Shown here: positions 36,059-44,479 of the stretch, in pieces
Numbering within the stretch: the first letter of the stretch is position 1
Layout: the number at the start of each line of letters is the position of its first letter
NCBI GenBank assembly: GCA_016342325.1
Contig: JAEINR010000002.1
Coordinates: 62,001-126,000, forward strand
Direction: 5' to 3'
DNA from: Desulfobacterium sp.
Lineage (GTDB): Bacteria; Desulfobacterota; Desulfobacteria; Desulfobacterales; Desulfobacteraceae
Length of the DNA: 64,000 nucleotides
Program-made: the position numbers and the translations under genes
Notes under the pieces: generated by a model
Database searches by the model: none
Seen by the model: only the letters and a program-made list of their open reading frames with translations
What the model was told of the DNA's origin: nothing

Positions 36059-37108
36059 ATGAGTATACCGGTTAACGCCATATCAAGAAAGAGGACAGGG
36101 TTTCTGGTGCTCCTGTTCTCTTTTCTCCTTGTCGGGATGATTCTTGTTTCCGCATCCATGGGGTATATGCAGATTGGGCCCGCGGAGATCGTGGGCATCG
36201 TCATGGGTGAGTTGGGGGGTGGTGGCGTTTGTGTGGAAAGGCTGGATGCCACCTTGAGGACCATCGTGATGGAGGTCCGCCTGCCAAGGATTCTTACCTG
36301 TGCAGCCGTGGGAGGGGCGCTTTCGATTTCGGGCGTCCTCTTCCAGGGAATACTTCTTAATCCCCTTGCGGATCCGTACACCCTTGGGGTGTCGGCCGGT
36401 GCCGCCTTCGGTGCCTGTGTCGCCATTGTGTTGAGTCTTGGCTCAACCTTTGTTCCGGTTCCGTTGTTCGCTTTTGTCGGGGCCTGTTTGACCCTGTTGT
36501 TGGTTATGTTCCTCTCCTATACAGGTAACAACAGGACCTCGGCCTTTTCTTCCAATAATTTGATCCTTTCGGGCATCATTGTTGCCGCTATCCTGTCGGC
36601 GGGCATTAGTTTTCTGAAGTACGTTGCCGACGAGCAGGTCTCTGTCATCATCTTCTGGCTCATGGGCAGCTTTGCTTCAAAGACCTGGGGCGACGTGGTT
36701 CTGACCCTGGCTTTCCTCATCGGCGGGCTTGGGATATCCCTGTTTTTTGCCCGGGACCTCAATCTGGTCTCCCTTGGGGAGCGTTCCGCCGAAAGTCTTG
36801 GGGTAGACACCGGGCGGGTGACCCTGATTCTTCTCATCACAGGCTCCCTGCTGGCCGCGGTTTCGGTCTCGGTTTCCGGGATCATCGGGTTTGTGGGTCT
36901 CCTGGTGCCCCACATGGTGCGGTTGGTCTCAGGACCGGACAATCGCAAGCTCATTCCCTTGTCCATGCTCATGGGCGCCATTCTGCTTCTGGGAGCGGAT
37001 ACCATCACCCGGGCCGTTCTTCCCCATGAGATTCCCATTGGTGTGCTCACCGCCCTTATGGGTGGGCCGGTCTTCTGCTGGATCTTCAAGCGGAGCCAGC
37101 GCAACTAG
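36059..37108 (+). CDS. btuC: FecCD-family ABC transporter permease, vitamin B12/corrinoid type
   Basis: 349 residues with about ten hydrophobic segments, a BtuC/FecCD permease. RLPRILTCAAVGGALSISG, GILLNPLADPYTLGVSAGAA and GFVGLLVPHMVRLVSGPDNR are family signatures, the last contacting the ATPase. It forms the inner-membrane channel for corrinoid import. First gene after the cobalamin riboswitch; the B12 substrate is inferred from that. A GAGGAAT site precedes the ATG. Confidence 0.9.
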   Translation: MSIPVNAISRKRTGFLVLLFSFLLVGMILVSASMGYMQIGPAEIVGIVMGELGGGGVCVERLDATLRTIVMEVRLPRILTCAAVGGALSISGVLFQGILLNPLADPYTLGVSAGAAFGACVAIVLSLGSTFVPVPLFAFVGACLTLLLVMFLSYTGNNRTSAFSSNNLILSGIIVAAILSAGISFLKYVADEQVSVIIFWLMGSFASKTWGDVVLTLAFLIGGLGISLFFARDLNLVSLGERSAESLGVDTGRVTLILLITGSLLAAVSVSVSGIIGFVGLLVPHMVRLVSGPDNRKLIPLSMLMGAILLLGADTITRAVLPHEIPIGVLTALMGGPVFCWIFKRSQRN

Positions 37109-37116
37109 GCGCAGCC

Positions 37117-37902
37117 ATGGAAATGTCCATCCGAAACCTCAGCTTCTCCTATGACAAAGTCCCGGTGCTCCAGGGGGTTGACCTTGATTTCAAACGGGGA
37201 CGATTCTATTCGATCCTCGGCCCCAACGGCTGCGGCAAGACCACCCTGCTCGATCTTCTCATCCGCCATAGAACGCCTGACACCGGCACCATCACCCTGG
37301 ACACCAGGGCCTTGGGTCGCTTATCCAGAAAAGAGATTGCACAAACCATCTCCCTGGTTTCCCAGAACTACAACATTAATTTTCCCTTTACCGTGAAAGA
37401 GGTGGTGATGATGGGCCGTCATCCCTATATCTCTCGATTTTCCACCCCGGGCGCCGAGGATATCCGGATCGTGGACCAGGTGATGGAGCGAACGGGCATC
37501 AACGGTTTCAGGAACCGGCGGATCACTGAATTGAGCGGCGGGGAGCGGCAGCGCTGTGTGGTTGCCAGGGCCCTTTGCCAAGATACCCCCCTGCTTTTCC
37601 TGGATGAGGCTTTCTCCAGTATGGATATCAGTCACACCCTGCGCCTTTTGGCCATGGTGAAAAAGGAAGTGGCGCGATCCAACAAGATCGTTGTGTCGGT
37701 GTTCCATGATATCAATCTTGCTTCTGCCTGGTCTGACAGCCTCGTGTTCATGAAGGGGGGCAGGGTGGCCGCCGCCGGTGACACCCGTGAGGTACTGACC
37801 GAGGCGGTGCTGGGGGAGGTGTTTGAGGTGGCGTCCAAGGTGGCGTTCAACGAATATGCCGGAGCCAAACAAGCCTATTTCAAGGCAGAGGGCCATGGAT
37901 AA
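37117..37902 (+). CDS. btuD: ABC transporter ATP-binding protein, corrinoid import
   Basis: 261 residues. Walker A GPNGCGKTT near residue 36, Q-loop SLVSQNYNINFPF, signature LSGGERQRCVVARAL near 138 and Walker B LLFLDEAFSSMD. Powers the BtuC permease. It starts 8 nt after btuC and its end overlaps the btuF start by 8 nt. Confidence 0.93.
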   Translation: MEMSIRNLSFSYDKVPVLQGVDLDFKRGRFYSILGPNGCGKTTLLDLLIRHRTPDTGTITLDTRALGRLSRKEIAQTISLVSQNYNINFPFTVKEVVMMGRHPYISRFSTPGAEDIRIVDQVMERTGINGFRNRRITELSGGERQRCVVARALCQDTPLLFLDEAFSSMDISHTLRLLAMVKKEVARSNKIVVSVFHDINLASAWSDSLVFMKGGRVAAAGDTREVLTEAVLGEVFEVASKVAFNEYAGAKQAYFKAEGHG

Positions 37903-38869
37903 AATAAGGAAAGAGGTGGCATCAATGTTTCCATTGAAAGCAAGGACCATTGTGGTTGGGATTGCCGGAGCGAGTCTTGTGGTGATGCTCTCTTTTTTAT
38001 CCACGGCGGCTGCGGGCTTGTCCTTGGTTGACCAGGCCGGGAGGACGATCACGGTTGATAAACCCTTTTCCCGGATCATCTCCCTCTACGGGGCCCATAC
38101 GGAGAATTTGCGCTTTTTGGGGCTGGACCGGGAGATCATCGGCGTGGCCCGGAGCGACTCCCACGACAAGCGGTTTTCATCAAAGCCCTGGTTCTCCTAC
38201 CATGATGACCCGGAAAAATTCCTCGGGGCACGGCCAGACCTTGTGCTGGTCCGGCCCATGATCGAACTGGGGTACCCGGGGCTGATTAAACGGCTTGAGC
38301 GTTCGGGCATCACCGTGGCCTCGTTACAGCCTGCCACGGTGGAGGAAATGTACGATTACTGGATCGCCCTTGGCACGCTTTCAGGAAGGGAAACCCGGGC
38401 GGCCAAGATGGTGGCTGATTTTCAACGCCAGGTGGCTTTTTATCGCTCCCTCACCCAGGGGGTGACATCAAAGAAACGGGTTTATTTTGAGGCGATCCAT
38501 TCCAGGATGAAGACCTTTACCCCGGGATCCATGGCCTTGTTTGCCCTGGAGGCCGCAGGGGGTATCAACGTTGCCGGGGATGCCTCCTCCTCCAGGGGGA
38601 CAAACATCGGCAACTACGGTAAGGAGCGGATTCTCTCCCACGGCAAAGAGATCGATGTGTTCCTTGCCCAGCAGGGGGTGATGAACCAGGTCTCCCTTGG
38701 GATGATTAAAGACGAACCGGGTTTTGGCATTATCAAAGCGGTCCGTAACAACCAGGTCTATCTCATTGATGAGATGATCGTGTCACGGCCCGGATTCAGG
38801 CTGTTACAGGGAATTAGAACCATAGGGGAGATCCTCTATCCCGAACTGTTCGGCAACCTTGCCGAATGA
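37895..38869 (+). CDS. btuF: Periplasmic corrinoid-binding protein of the ABC transporter
   Basis: About 324 residues. An N-terminal signal sequence or anchor (ARTIVVGIAGASLVVMLSFL) precedes a class III binding-protein fold: GRTITVDKPFSRIISLYGAH, ARPDLVLVRP and a long rigid helix. It captures the ligand outside the membrane and hands it to BtuC. I choose the Met at 37895 because GAGGG lies close upstream and the 8-nt overlap with btuD is usual; an earlier frame start at 37823 lies inside btuD. Confidence 0.88.
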   Translation: MDKIRKEVASMFPLKARTIVVGIAGASLVVMLSFLSTAAAGLSLVDQAGRTITVDKPFSRIISLYGAHTENLRFLGLDREIIGVARSDSHDKRFSSKPWFSYHDDPEKFLGARPDLVLVRPMIELGYPGLIKRLERSGITVASLQPATVEEMYDYWIALGTLSGRETRAAKMVADFQRQVAFYRSLTQGVTSKKRVYFEAIHSRMKTFTPGSMALFALEAAGGINVAGDASSSRGTNIGNYGKERILSHGKEIDVFLAQQGVMNQVSLGMIKDEPGFGIIKAVRNNQVYLIDEMIVSRPGFRLLQGIRTIGEILYPELFGNLAE

Positions 38870-38913
38870 GTCGGGATCTGGAGCTCAACCCACAACCAAG
38901 GAAACAAAATATA

Positions 38914-39621
38914 ATGAAAACAGTTGGCACACTTTTCGGCATTGGCGTAGGTCCCGGGGACCCGGAACTTTTAACCCTCAAGGCCGTGCGCAAGATCAAC
39001 CAGGCCGATGTGATCTTTACTGCGGCATCCACCAAAAACGCCTACAGCCTAGCCGTGGAGATCGCCCGTCCCCATATTGCAGAGCAGGCAACCATCCGTT
39101 CCCTCTCCTTTACCATGAGTAAAGACAAGGTCAAGGCCCGGGAGGCGTGGGACAGCAATGCCCGAACCATCGCAGAGGTCCTGGAGCAGGGAAAGAATGC
39201 GGCCTTCCTCACCCTGGGGGACCCCATGACCTATTCCACCTACGGCTATGTGCTCAAGAGTCTGACATCGGTGATGCCCCATGCCGTCATTGAAACCATT
39301 CCAGGGATCACCTCATTCCATGCGGCAGCAGCACGCATCAACCGAACCCTTGTTGAGGGGGAAGAGTCCTTGCTGATCTCCTCCGGCGCCTATGGCGGCG
39401 AGCCCTTGAGGAAGAGCATGGATGGGGTGGAAAATGTGGTATTGCTCAAGGCCTATAAAAACACCGTGGACATCAATACCGCTCTCAAGGGGGCAGGGCT
39501 CTTTGAAAACGGGGTCGCCATTTCCAAATGCGGCCGGGAAGGGGAAGAGATCATCGATAACCTGGGCGATCTTGAGACCAGGGATCCCAACTACTGGACC
39601 CTGATCCTGGCCGGAAAATGA
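38914..39621 (+). CDS. cobI: Precorrin-2 / cobalt-factor II C20-methyltransferase
   Basis: About 235 residues, a tetrapyrrole methylase. FGIGVGPGDPELLTLKAV is the N-terminal SAM-binding turn, TLGDPMTYSTYGYVL the second motif and ETIPGITSFHAAAARIN the third, with features of the C20 enzyme. Methylates C20 from SAM. AAGGAAA lies before the ATG at 38914; an earlier ATG at 38866 overlaps the btuF stop and is possible. Confidence 0.92.
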   Translation: MKTVGTLFGIGVGPGDPELLTLKAVRKINQADVIFTAASTKNAYSLAVEIARPHIAEQATIRSLSFTMSKDKVKAREAWDSNARTIAEVLEQGKNAAFLTLGDPMTYSTYGYVLKSLTSVMPHAVIETIPGITSFHAAAARINRTLVEGEESLLISSGAYGGEPLRKSMDGVENVVLLKAYKNTVDINTALKGAGLFENGVAISKCGREGEEIIDNLGDLETRDPNYWTLILAGK

Positions 39622-39649
39622 AGAAACCCAGGCAGAAAAAGGGAGGGCT

Positions 39650-41059
39650 ATGATGGGGGTTGATATCATCGGCATGGGATTGAGTGGGGAGGACCTCACC
39701 AACAGACATGAACAGATCATCCGCAGGGCCGATCTCCTGGTGGGGGGAATCCGCCATCTTGAGCAGTTCCAGGATCTTGCCATTGAGACCCTTCCCATAT
39801 CAAAGGATATTGCCCTTGTGGTTGAAACCGTAAGGGAAAGAATGGGGTCTGCGCGCATCGTGGTGCTGGCATCCGGGGATCCGCTCTTTTTCGGCATCGG
39901 GTCCACACTGGTCCGGGCCCTTGGAAAAGAGGCGGTGACCTTCCACCCCAATGTCTCCTCCCTTGCGGCGGCCTTTAGCGCCATTAAGGAGCCCTGGCAG
40001 GACGCCCGGCTTATTAGTCTCCATGGGCGGGAGGTGCCGGATCTGGTGTCGATATTGAAGACCCATTCCAGGATCGGCATTCTCACGGACCACACACGGA
40101 CGCCGGGTTGGATCGCACAGGTTCTCCTGGACAACCCCATACCCGGGGTCGGTATGTGGGTGCTGGAACGCCTCGGTACTAAAGAGCAGGCCATCACCTG
40201 GCATGATGACATGGCCAAGGTGGCTGCCATGGGGTTTGCCACGCCCAATGTGGTGGTGGTGAAACAGAGTTTTGCCACTAGGGAGGAGGACTCCCGGATG
40301 TCTGGAAGTACGGACTCCTTGGGTGAAACGTTGAACCAGGCACCGGTCACCGGGGAGAAGATGTCCCAAGTGCACGGAACCAGGGACCGCACCGCCCCGG
40401 CTCAGGGGGAGGATTCCTCTACCATATGGCCGGGAATGCCGGATGAGCGTTTTGTCCATGAAAAGGGGCTGATCACCAAGGCCGAGGTGAGGAGCATTTC
40501 CCTGTCAAAGCTCAAGCTTGTATCCCACCATTTCACGGTCTGGGATCTGGGTGCAGGGTCCGGGTCCGTGGGTATTGAGGTGTCTGCCTTTGTCCACAAG
40601 GGACGGGTGGTTGCCGTGGAGAAGAATGAAAACAGGCTCGCCGATATACGGGCAAATGTTGCCCGGTTCGGGGTTACCAACCTTGACGTGGTCCATGGAA
40701 ACAGTCTTGGGGTGATGGATCAGTTGCCTGATCCGGACAGGATCTTCATTGGCGGCGGAGGCCAGGATCTTTTGGCGATCATCCAAGAAGCCGGAAAACG
40801 GCTTAAACCCAGCGGGGTGATGGTGGTCAACACGGTGCTTCTCCAGAATATGGAGCCGGTGCTGGCGCTTTTGAAGAAGATGGGATTCAGGTCCCAGTTG
40901 ATCCAGGTCCAGGTATCAAAATCAACGTCCATGCCGGTTGGTGAACGCCTAGAAGCGTTGAATCCGGTGTGGGTGATCTCAGGTGAAAAACCCAAACGGA
41001 CCAACGAACAGCCTCAAAAGCATAAAAGCGTTGAACCCGGTGGGGGTGATCCCAGGTGA
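39650..41059 (+). CDS. cobL: Precorrin-6Y C5,15-methyltransferase (CbiE-CbiT fusion), with altered C-terminus
   Basis: 469 residues. N-terminal CbiE methylase (VDIIGMGLSGEDLTNRH, ASGDPLFFGIGSTL) and C-terminal CbiT part with a Rossmann SAM site (VWDLGAGSGSVGIEVSAF, FIGGGGQDLL). It methylates C5 and C15 and decarboxylates the C12 acetate. Two oddities: an unusually long polar linker between the domains (about residues 208-262, rich in Ser/Thr/Glu/Gly), and a C-terminus that runs into a 73-bp tandem repeat. Copy 1 encodes the natural ending through VWVISGEKPK; copy 2 is read in another frame and stops at a TGA. The fifth, partial copy still encodes a plausible old ending, VWVIPDEKF. The core should be active. 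Confidence 0.9.
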   Translation: MMGVDIIGMGLSGEDLTNRHEQIIRRADLLVGGIRHLEQFQDLAIETLPISKDIALVVETVRERMGSARIVVLASGDPLFFGIGSTLVRALGKEAVTFHPNVSSLAAAFSAIKEPWQDARLISLHGREVPDLVSILKTHSRIGILTDHTRTPGWIAQVLLDNPIPGVGMWVLERLGTKEQAITWHDDMAKVAAMGFATPNVVVVKQSFATREEDSRMSGSTDSLGETLNQAPVTGEKMSQVHGTRDRTAPAQGEDSSTIWPGMPDERFVHEKGLITKAEVRSISLSKLKLVSHHFTVWDLGAGSGSVGIEVSAFVHKGRVVAVEKNENRLADIRANVARFGVTNLDVVHGNSLGVMDQLPDPDRIFIGGGGQDLLAIIQEAGKRLKPSGVMVVNTVLLQNMEPVLALLKKMGFRSQLIQVQVSKSTSMPVGERLEALNPVWVISGEKPKRTNEQPQKHKSVEPGGGDPR

Positions 41060-41283
41060 AAAACCCAAACGGACCAACGATCAGCCTCAAAAGCATAAAA
41101 GCGTTGAACCCGGTGGGGGTGATCCCAGGTGAAAAACCCAAACGGACCAACGAACAGCCTCAAAAGCATAAAAGCGTTGAACCCGGTGGGGGTGATCCCA
41201 GGTGAAAAACCCAAACGGACCAACGATCAGCCTCAAAAGAATAAAAGCGTTGAACCCGGTGTGGGTGATCCCAGATGAAAAAT
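40955..41283. repeat. 73-bp tandem repeat (4 copies plus a partial fifth) at the 3' end of cobL
   Basis: Units begin at 40955, 41028, 41101, 41174 and 41247 (partial). Each full unit is 73 bp and starts GCGTTGAACCCGGTG (copy 1 GCGTTGAATCCGGTG). The copies differ at only a few bases, e.g. CGAACAG/CGATCAG alternates between copies 1/3 and 2/4. Because 73 is not a multiple of three, each copy shifts the frame. The high identity points to recent expansion by slippage or unequal exchange. Confidence 0.97.
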
Positions 41284-41299
41284 TCTAAGGAAACGATAT

Positions 41300-42082
41300 A
41301 TGTCTATTGAAACCTATCCAGTTATATTTGCAGGTGCAGGACCCGGGGATCCGGATCTTATTACGGTCAAGGGTCAGAAGGCCCTTGCCACGGCCGATAT
41401 TATCATCTATGCAGGCTCCCTTGTGCCGGAAGCCCTGCTCAAGTGGAAACAAGAGGCGGCAGAGGCGTTTAACAGTGCGTCCATGAATCTTGAAGAGATC
41501 ATTGAAATGATCCGCAAGGCCCATGGCCAAGGCAAGCGGGTGGTGAGGCTCCACACCGGAGACCCGTCCCTCTACGGCGCCATCTTTGAGCAGATGCGGG
41601 AGCTTGAGAAATTTGATATCACCTACCAGGTGATTCCTGGGGTTACGGCAGCCTTTGCCGCAGCCGCAGCCATGGGCATGGAGTATACCCTGCCCGAGGT
41701 GACCCAGACCCTGATTCTCACCCGGATATCGGGCCGAACCCCGGTGCCGGAGCAGGAGGAACTGGAAAAACTGGCTTCCCACCAGTGCTCCATGGCCATC
41801 TATCTTTCCATTGCCCACGTGAAACGGGTGGAAGAGATCCTTGGTACCCATTATGGGCAAGACAGCGTCTGTGCCGTCGCCTACAAGGTCGGACACCCGG
41901 AAGAGCGGATCGTGTTCACCACCATTGCAAAACTCAGCCACACGGTGGAGACCGAGAAGCTTAACCGCCAGGCCCTGATCATCGTCGGCAAGGCGGTTGC
42001 CGCAGCCAGGGACAAGGGCGATGTGATCAAGTCGAAACTCTATGATGCGGGGTTTGCCCACGGTTTTAGGGACAAGAAGTGA
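41300..42082 (+). CDS. cobM: Precorrin-4 / cobalt-precorrin-4 C11-methyltransferase
   Basis: 260 residues, tetrapyrrole methylase. FAGAGPGDPDLITVKGQKAL is the N-terminal SAM motif and is diagnostic for CobM/CbiF; VVRLHTGDPSLYGAIFEQM and VIPGVTAAFAAAAAMGMEYT follow. Methylates C11. AAGGAAA precedes the ATG, which lies just behind the 73-bp repeat array. The stop overlaps the cbiG start by 4 nt. Confidence 0.94.
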   Translation: MSIETYPVIFAGAGPGDPDLITVKGQKALATADIIIYAGSLVPEALLKWKQEAAEAFNSASMNLEEIIEMIRKAHGQGKRVVRLHTGDPSLYGAIFEQMRELEKFDITYQVIPGVTAAFAAAAAMGMEYTLPEVTQTLILTRISGRTPVPEQEELEKLASHQCSMAIYLSIAHVKRVEEILGTHYGQDSVCAVAYKVGHPEERIVFTTIAKLSHTVETEKLNRQALIIVGKAVAAARDKGDVIKSKLYDAGFAHGFRDKK

Positions 42083-43173
42083 TCCAAGAACCGGAACGGA
42101 TGAAAGACATTGCCATCTGGGCCATCACCCCGGGAGGGGTGGGGTTGGGCGTGCGACTGGCCAAAGGGGTTGACCGATCGGATCTGTTTGTGTCGGAGAA
42201 ACTTGCCCTTTCCAGTGAGGTTCCTCCAGGGGCAAGTCGGTTCACCACCCTTTCAAAGGCCCTTGAAAAGGAGTTTCATACCTATTCGGCCCACATTTTT
42301 CTCTTTTCCACGGGCATTGCCGTTCGCATGATCGCGCCTTTGTTGAGATCCAAGCTCACAGACCCGGCCGTGGTGGTGGTGGATGACAGGGGGCTCCATG
42401 CCGTGAGTTTGGTTTCAGGGCACCTGGGGGGCGCAAATGAACTGGCCCTGGCGGTGGGAGACATTGTCGGGGCAAGGCCGGTGATCACCACGGCCACGGA
42501 CGTGAACCAATTGCCCGCCATCGATCTGGTTGCAAAGGAAAACCAGCTTAAGATCGAGAATCCGGAAATGATCAAGACCATCAACATGGCCTTTTTACAG
42601 GGCCGGGCCCTAGAGGTTCAGGACCCTTTTGGTCTGGTCTCACCCCATCTTCCGGAACGGTTCATTATTCCAAGGGAGGAGGGGCCCACGGGGTCGAGGC
42701 CGGCGGTAATTTGTACGGACAGGACTTTTCCTGTTCCACGTGAAACTATTGTGCTTCGACCCGGGTCCCTGGCTGTGGGCATTGGGTGTAACCGGGGCAC
42801 GGCCATGGAAGAGATTCAAGGTTTTTTGATCGCCGTGTTCCAGGATCAGGGTCTCAGCCTCGACAGCGTCGCCCTGTTGGCCACCACCGAGGTTAAGGCC
42901 GATGAAATTGGCCTGTTGGCCCTTGGCACAGCCCTTGGTCTTGATATTCGATTTTATGATAAACCGAGCCTCAACTCGGTAACCACGATTCAGAATCCAT
43001 CCAGGGTGGTGGAGAAACATTTGGGAGTAAAAAGCGTATGCGAAGCAGCAGCGATTCTGGCAGCGAACAACGGGAAGCTCATTGTACCAAAGCAAAAGAA
43101 GGGGAATGTGACCCTGGCCGTGGCACGAAAACCGGTCGGCTCTTTGTCATCGGAACAGGACCTGGGGATGTAA
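42079..43173 (+). CDS. cbiG: Cobalt-precorrin-5A hydrolase
   Basis: 364 residues. CbiG opens the lactone ring of cobalt-precorrin-5A and releases acetaldehyde, a step of the anaerobic pathway. Seen: IFLFSTGIAVRMIAPLL, VVVVDDRGLHAVSLVSGHLGG and GANELALAVGDIVGARPVIT in the N-terminal domain, then LAVGIGCNRGTAMEEIQGFL in the C-terminal domain, and a natural C-terminal IVPKQKKGNVTLAVAR. The start is GTG 42079 (overlap with cobM) or ATG 42100. The 3' end overlaps cobJ by 136 nt. A parS-like site lies inside at 42732. Confidence 0.93.
   Translation: MIQEPERMKDIAIWAITPGGVGLGVRLAKGVDRSDLFVSEKLALSSEVPPGASRFTTLSKALEKEFHTYSAHIFLFSTGIAVRMIAPLLRSKLTDPAVVVVDDRGLHAVSLVSGHLGGANELALAVGDIVGARPVITTATDVNQLPAIDLVAKENQLKIENPEMIKTINMAFLQGRALEVQDPFGLVSPHLPERFIIPREEGPTGSRPAVICTDRTFPVPRETIVLRPGSLAVGIGCNRGTAMEEIQGFLIAVFQDQGLSLDSVALLATTEVKADEIGLLALGTALGLDIRFYDKPSLNSVTTIQNPSRVVEKHLGVKSVCEAAAILAANNGKLIVPKQKKGNVTLAVARKPVGSLSSEQDLGM
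42732..42747. promoter_or_regulatory. parS-like ParB-binding site inside cbiG
   Basis: TGTTCCACGTGAAACT matches the parS consensus TGTTNCACGTGAAACA at all positions but the last, with the central CACGTG intact. Intragenic parS sites are common in bacteria. It encodes Val-Pro-Arg-Glu-Thr in cbiG at a spot of low family conservation. Confidence 0.6.
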
Positions 43174-43922
43174 GTTACATGGCGGGCAGGGCCCTTGCCC
43201 TCCTGGAACAGGCCGAGGCCATTGCAGGGTATACCACCTATATTGATCTGATCAAGCCGGTGATAGAGGGTAAGGAGATCATTGCCACGGGGATGAAAAA
43301 AGAGGTGGACCGGGTGGAAAAAGCCATCAGCGAAGCCTTGGGCGGCAAGGTGTGCGCCCTGGTGTCCGGCGGGGATGCCGGCATCTATGCCATGGCAGGG
43401 CTTGTGTTTGAGATGTGCGAGAAAAAGGGAATCCATCTGGTTCGCCACGGCAGTGACCGAAAGGAGACCGATGGTTCCCCGGTGCTTGAGATCGAGGTGG
43501 TCCCGGGTATCCCGGCCCTTGCCTCGGGTGCGTCCCTGGTGGGGGCTCCCCTGACCCATGATTTTTGCGCCATCAGCCTGAGCGACCTGCTCACCCCCTG
43601 GGAAACCATTGAAAAGCGCATCGAGGCGGCGGCTTCGGCCGACTTTGTCATTGCCATCTACAATCCCAAGAGCAAGAAACGGGATTGGCAGCTTAACCGG
43701 GCAAGGGAGATCATCCTTAAATACAGGAAGCCTTCCACCCCGGTGGGGGTGGTGACCGGTGCCATGCGGGAGAACCAGGCGGTGGAGGTGGTGTCTTTGG
43801 AGACGCTGGACCAGGCCGAGGTGGGCATGCAAACGGTTCTTTTTGTGGGCAACCAGGCATCCGTAGAATATCTTGACTTCATGTACACACCCAGGGGATA
43901 CTCGGGCAAGTACACGCTATAG
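43038..43922 (+). CDS. cobJ: Precorrin-3B / cobalt-factor III C17-methyltransferase
   Basis: 294 residues. The methylase core begins at GRLFVIGTGPGDVSYMAGRA near residue 34; ALVSGGDAGIYAMAGLVFEM and EVVPGIPALASGASLVGAPL follow, then VIAIYNPKSKKRDWQLNRA, diagnostic for the C17 enzyme. It methylates C17 with ring contraction. The only in-frame start before the core is the ATG at 43038 (GGGAG 9 nt upstream), giving a polar 33-residue leader and a 136-nt overlap with the end of cbiG. Confidence 0.93.
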   Translation: MRSSSDSGSEQREAHCTKAKEGECDPGRGTKTGRLFVIGTGPGDVSYMAGRALALLEQAEAIAGYTTYIDLIKPVIEGKEIIATGMKKEVDRVEKAISEALGGKVCALVSGGDAGIYAMAGLVFEMCEKKGIHLVRHGSDRKETDGSPVLEIEVVPGIPALASGASLVGAPLTHDFCAISLSDLLTPWETIEKRIEAAASADFVIAIYNPKSKKRDWQLNRAREIILKYRKPSTPVGVVTGAMRENQAVEVVSLETLDQAEVGMQTVLFVGNQASVEYLDFMYTPRGYSGKYTL

Positions 43923-43963
43923 GCAAGGGGTTCTTTTCTTTTAATCATCATCGGAGGCAGGTA

Positions 43964-44479
43964 ATGAAGGGGTATGTTCAGGTCTACACGGGAAACGGCA
44001 AGGGAAAAACAACGGCGTCCCTGGGACTCACGGTCCGGGCGGCCGGCGCTGGATTCAAGGTGTTTATCGTTCAGTTTCTGAAGCAGGGGGACTATTCCGA
44101 GATCAAGGCGTTGGAGCGTTTTTTCGATCAGATCACCATTGAGCAATACGGCCTGGGCCGCTTTGTTAAGGGAAAGCCTTCAGCTGAGGATATCGAGGCC
44201 GGTAAAAAGGGATATGAACGGGTGGCTGCAATCCTGAAACAGGGGGACCACGATCTGGTGGTGGTGGAAGAGGGCAATGTAGCTGTCAAGTTCGGCCTTT
44301 TCCCTGAACAGGGGCTTCTGGATCTTATGGATATGAAACCTGATCATGTGGAACTTGTGATAACGGGCAGGGGGGCCACCCCTGCTGTTATTGAAAGGGC
44401 GGATCTTGTGACTGAGATGCGGGAGATCAAGCATTATTATCAGGCGGGTGTGCCTGCAAGGGTTGGCATAGAAAAATGA
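43964..44479 (+). CDS. cobO: Cob(I)yrinic acid a,c-diamide adenosyltransferase
   Basis: 171 residues, the CobA/CobO type. YTGNGKGKTTASLGLTVRA is the P-loop at residues about 8-18, and KVFIVQFLKQGDYSEIKALE follows; VELVITGRGATPAVIERADL is near the end. Adds the 5'-deoxyadenosyl group from ATP to cobalt. GGAGG precedes the ATG; the stop overlaps cobQ by 4 nt. Confidence 0.93.
   Translation: MKGYVQVYTGNGKGKTTASLGLTVRAAGAGFKVFIVQFLKQGDYSEIKALERFFDQITIEQYGLGRFVKGKPSAEDIEAGKKGYERVAAILKQGDHDLVVVEEGNVAVKFGLFPEQGLLDLMDMKPDHVELVITGRGATPAVIERADLVTEMREIKHYYQAGVPARVGIEK

Noticed and set aside
40887-41223. Minus-strand repetitive frames across the end of cobL
   Set aside because: They are products of the 73-bp tandem repeat read on the other strand; the same peptide recurs in shifted form and no ribosome site supports them.
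40955-41283. CRISPR array
   Set aside because: The units are directly adjacent with no unique spacers, and the repeat is derived from the cobL coding end.
41813-41828. Third parS-like site in cobM
   Set aside because: Only the right half (CACGTGAAAC) fits; four or more positions are off, so chance is likely.
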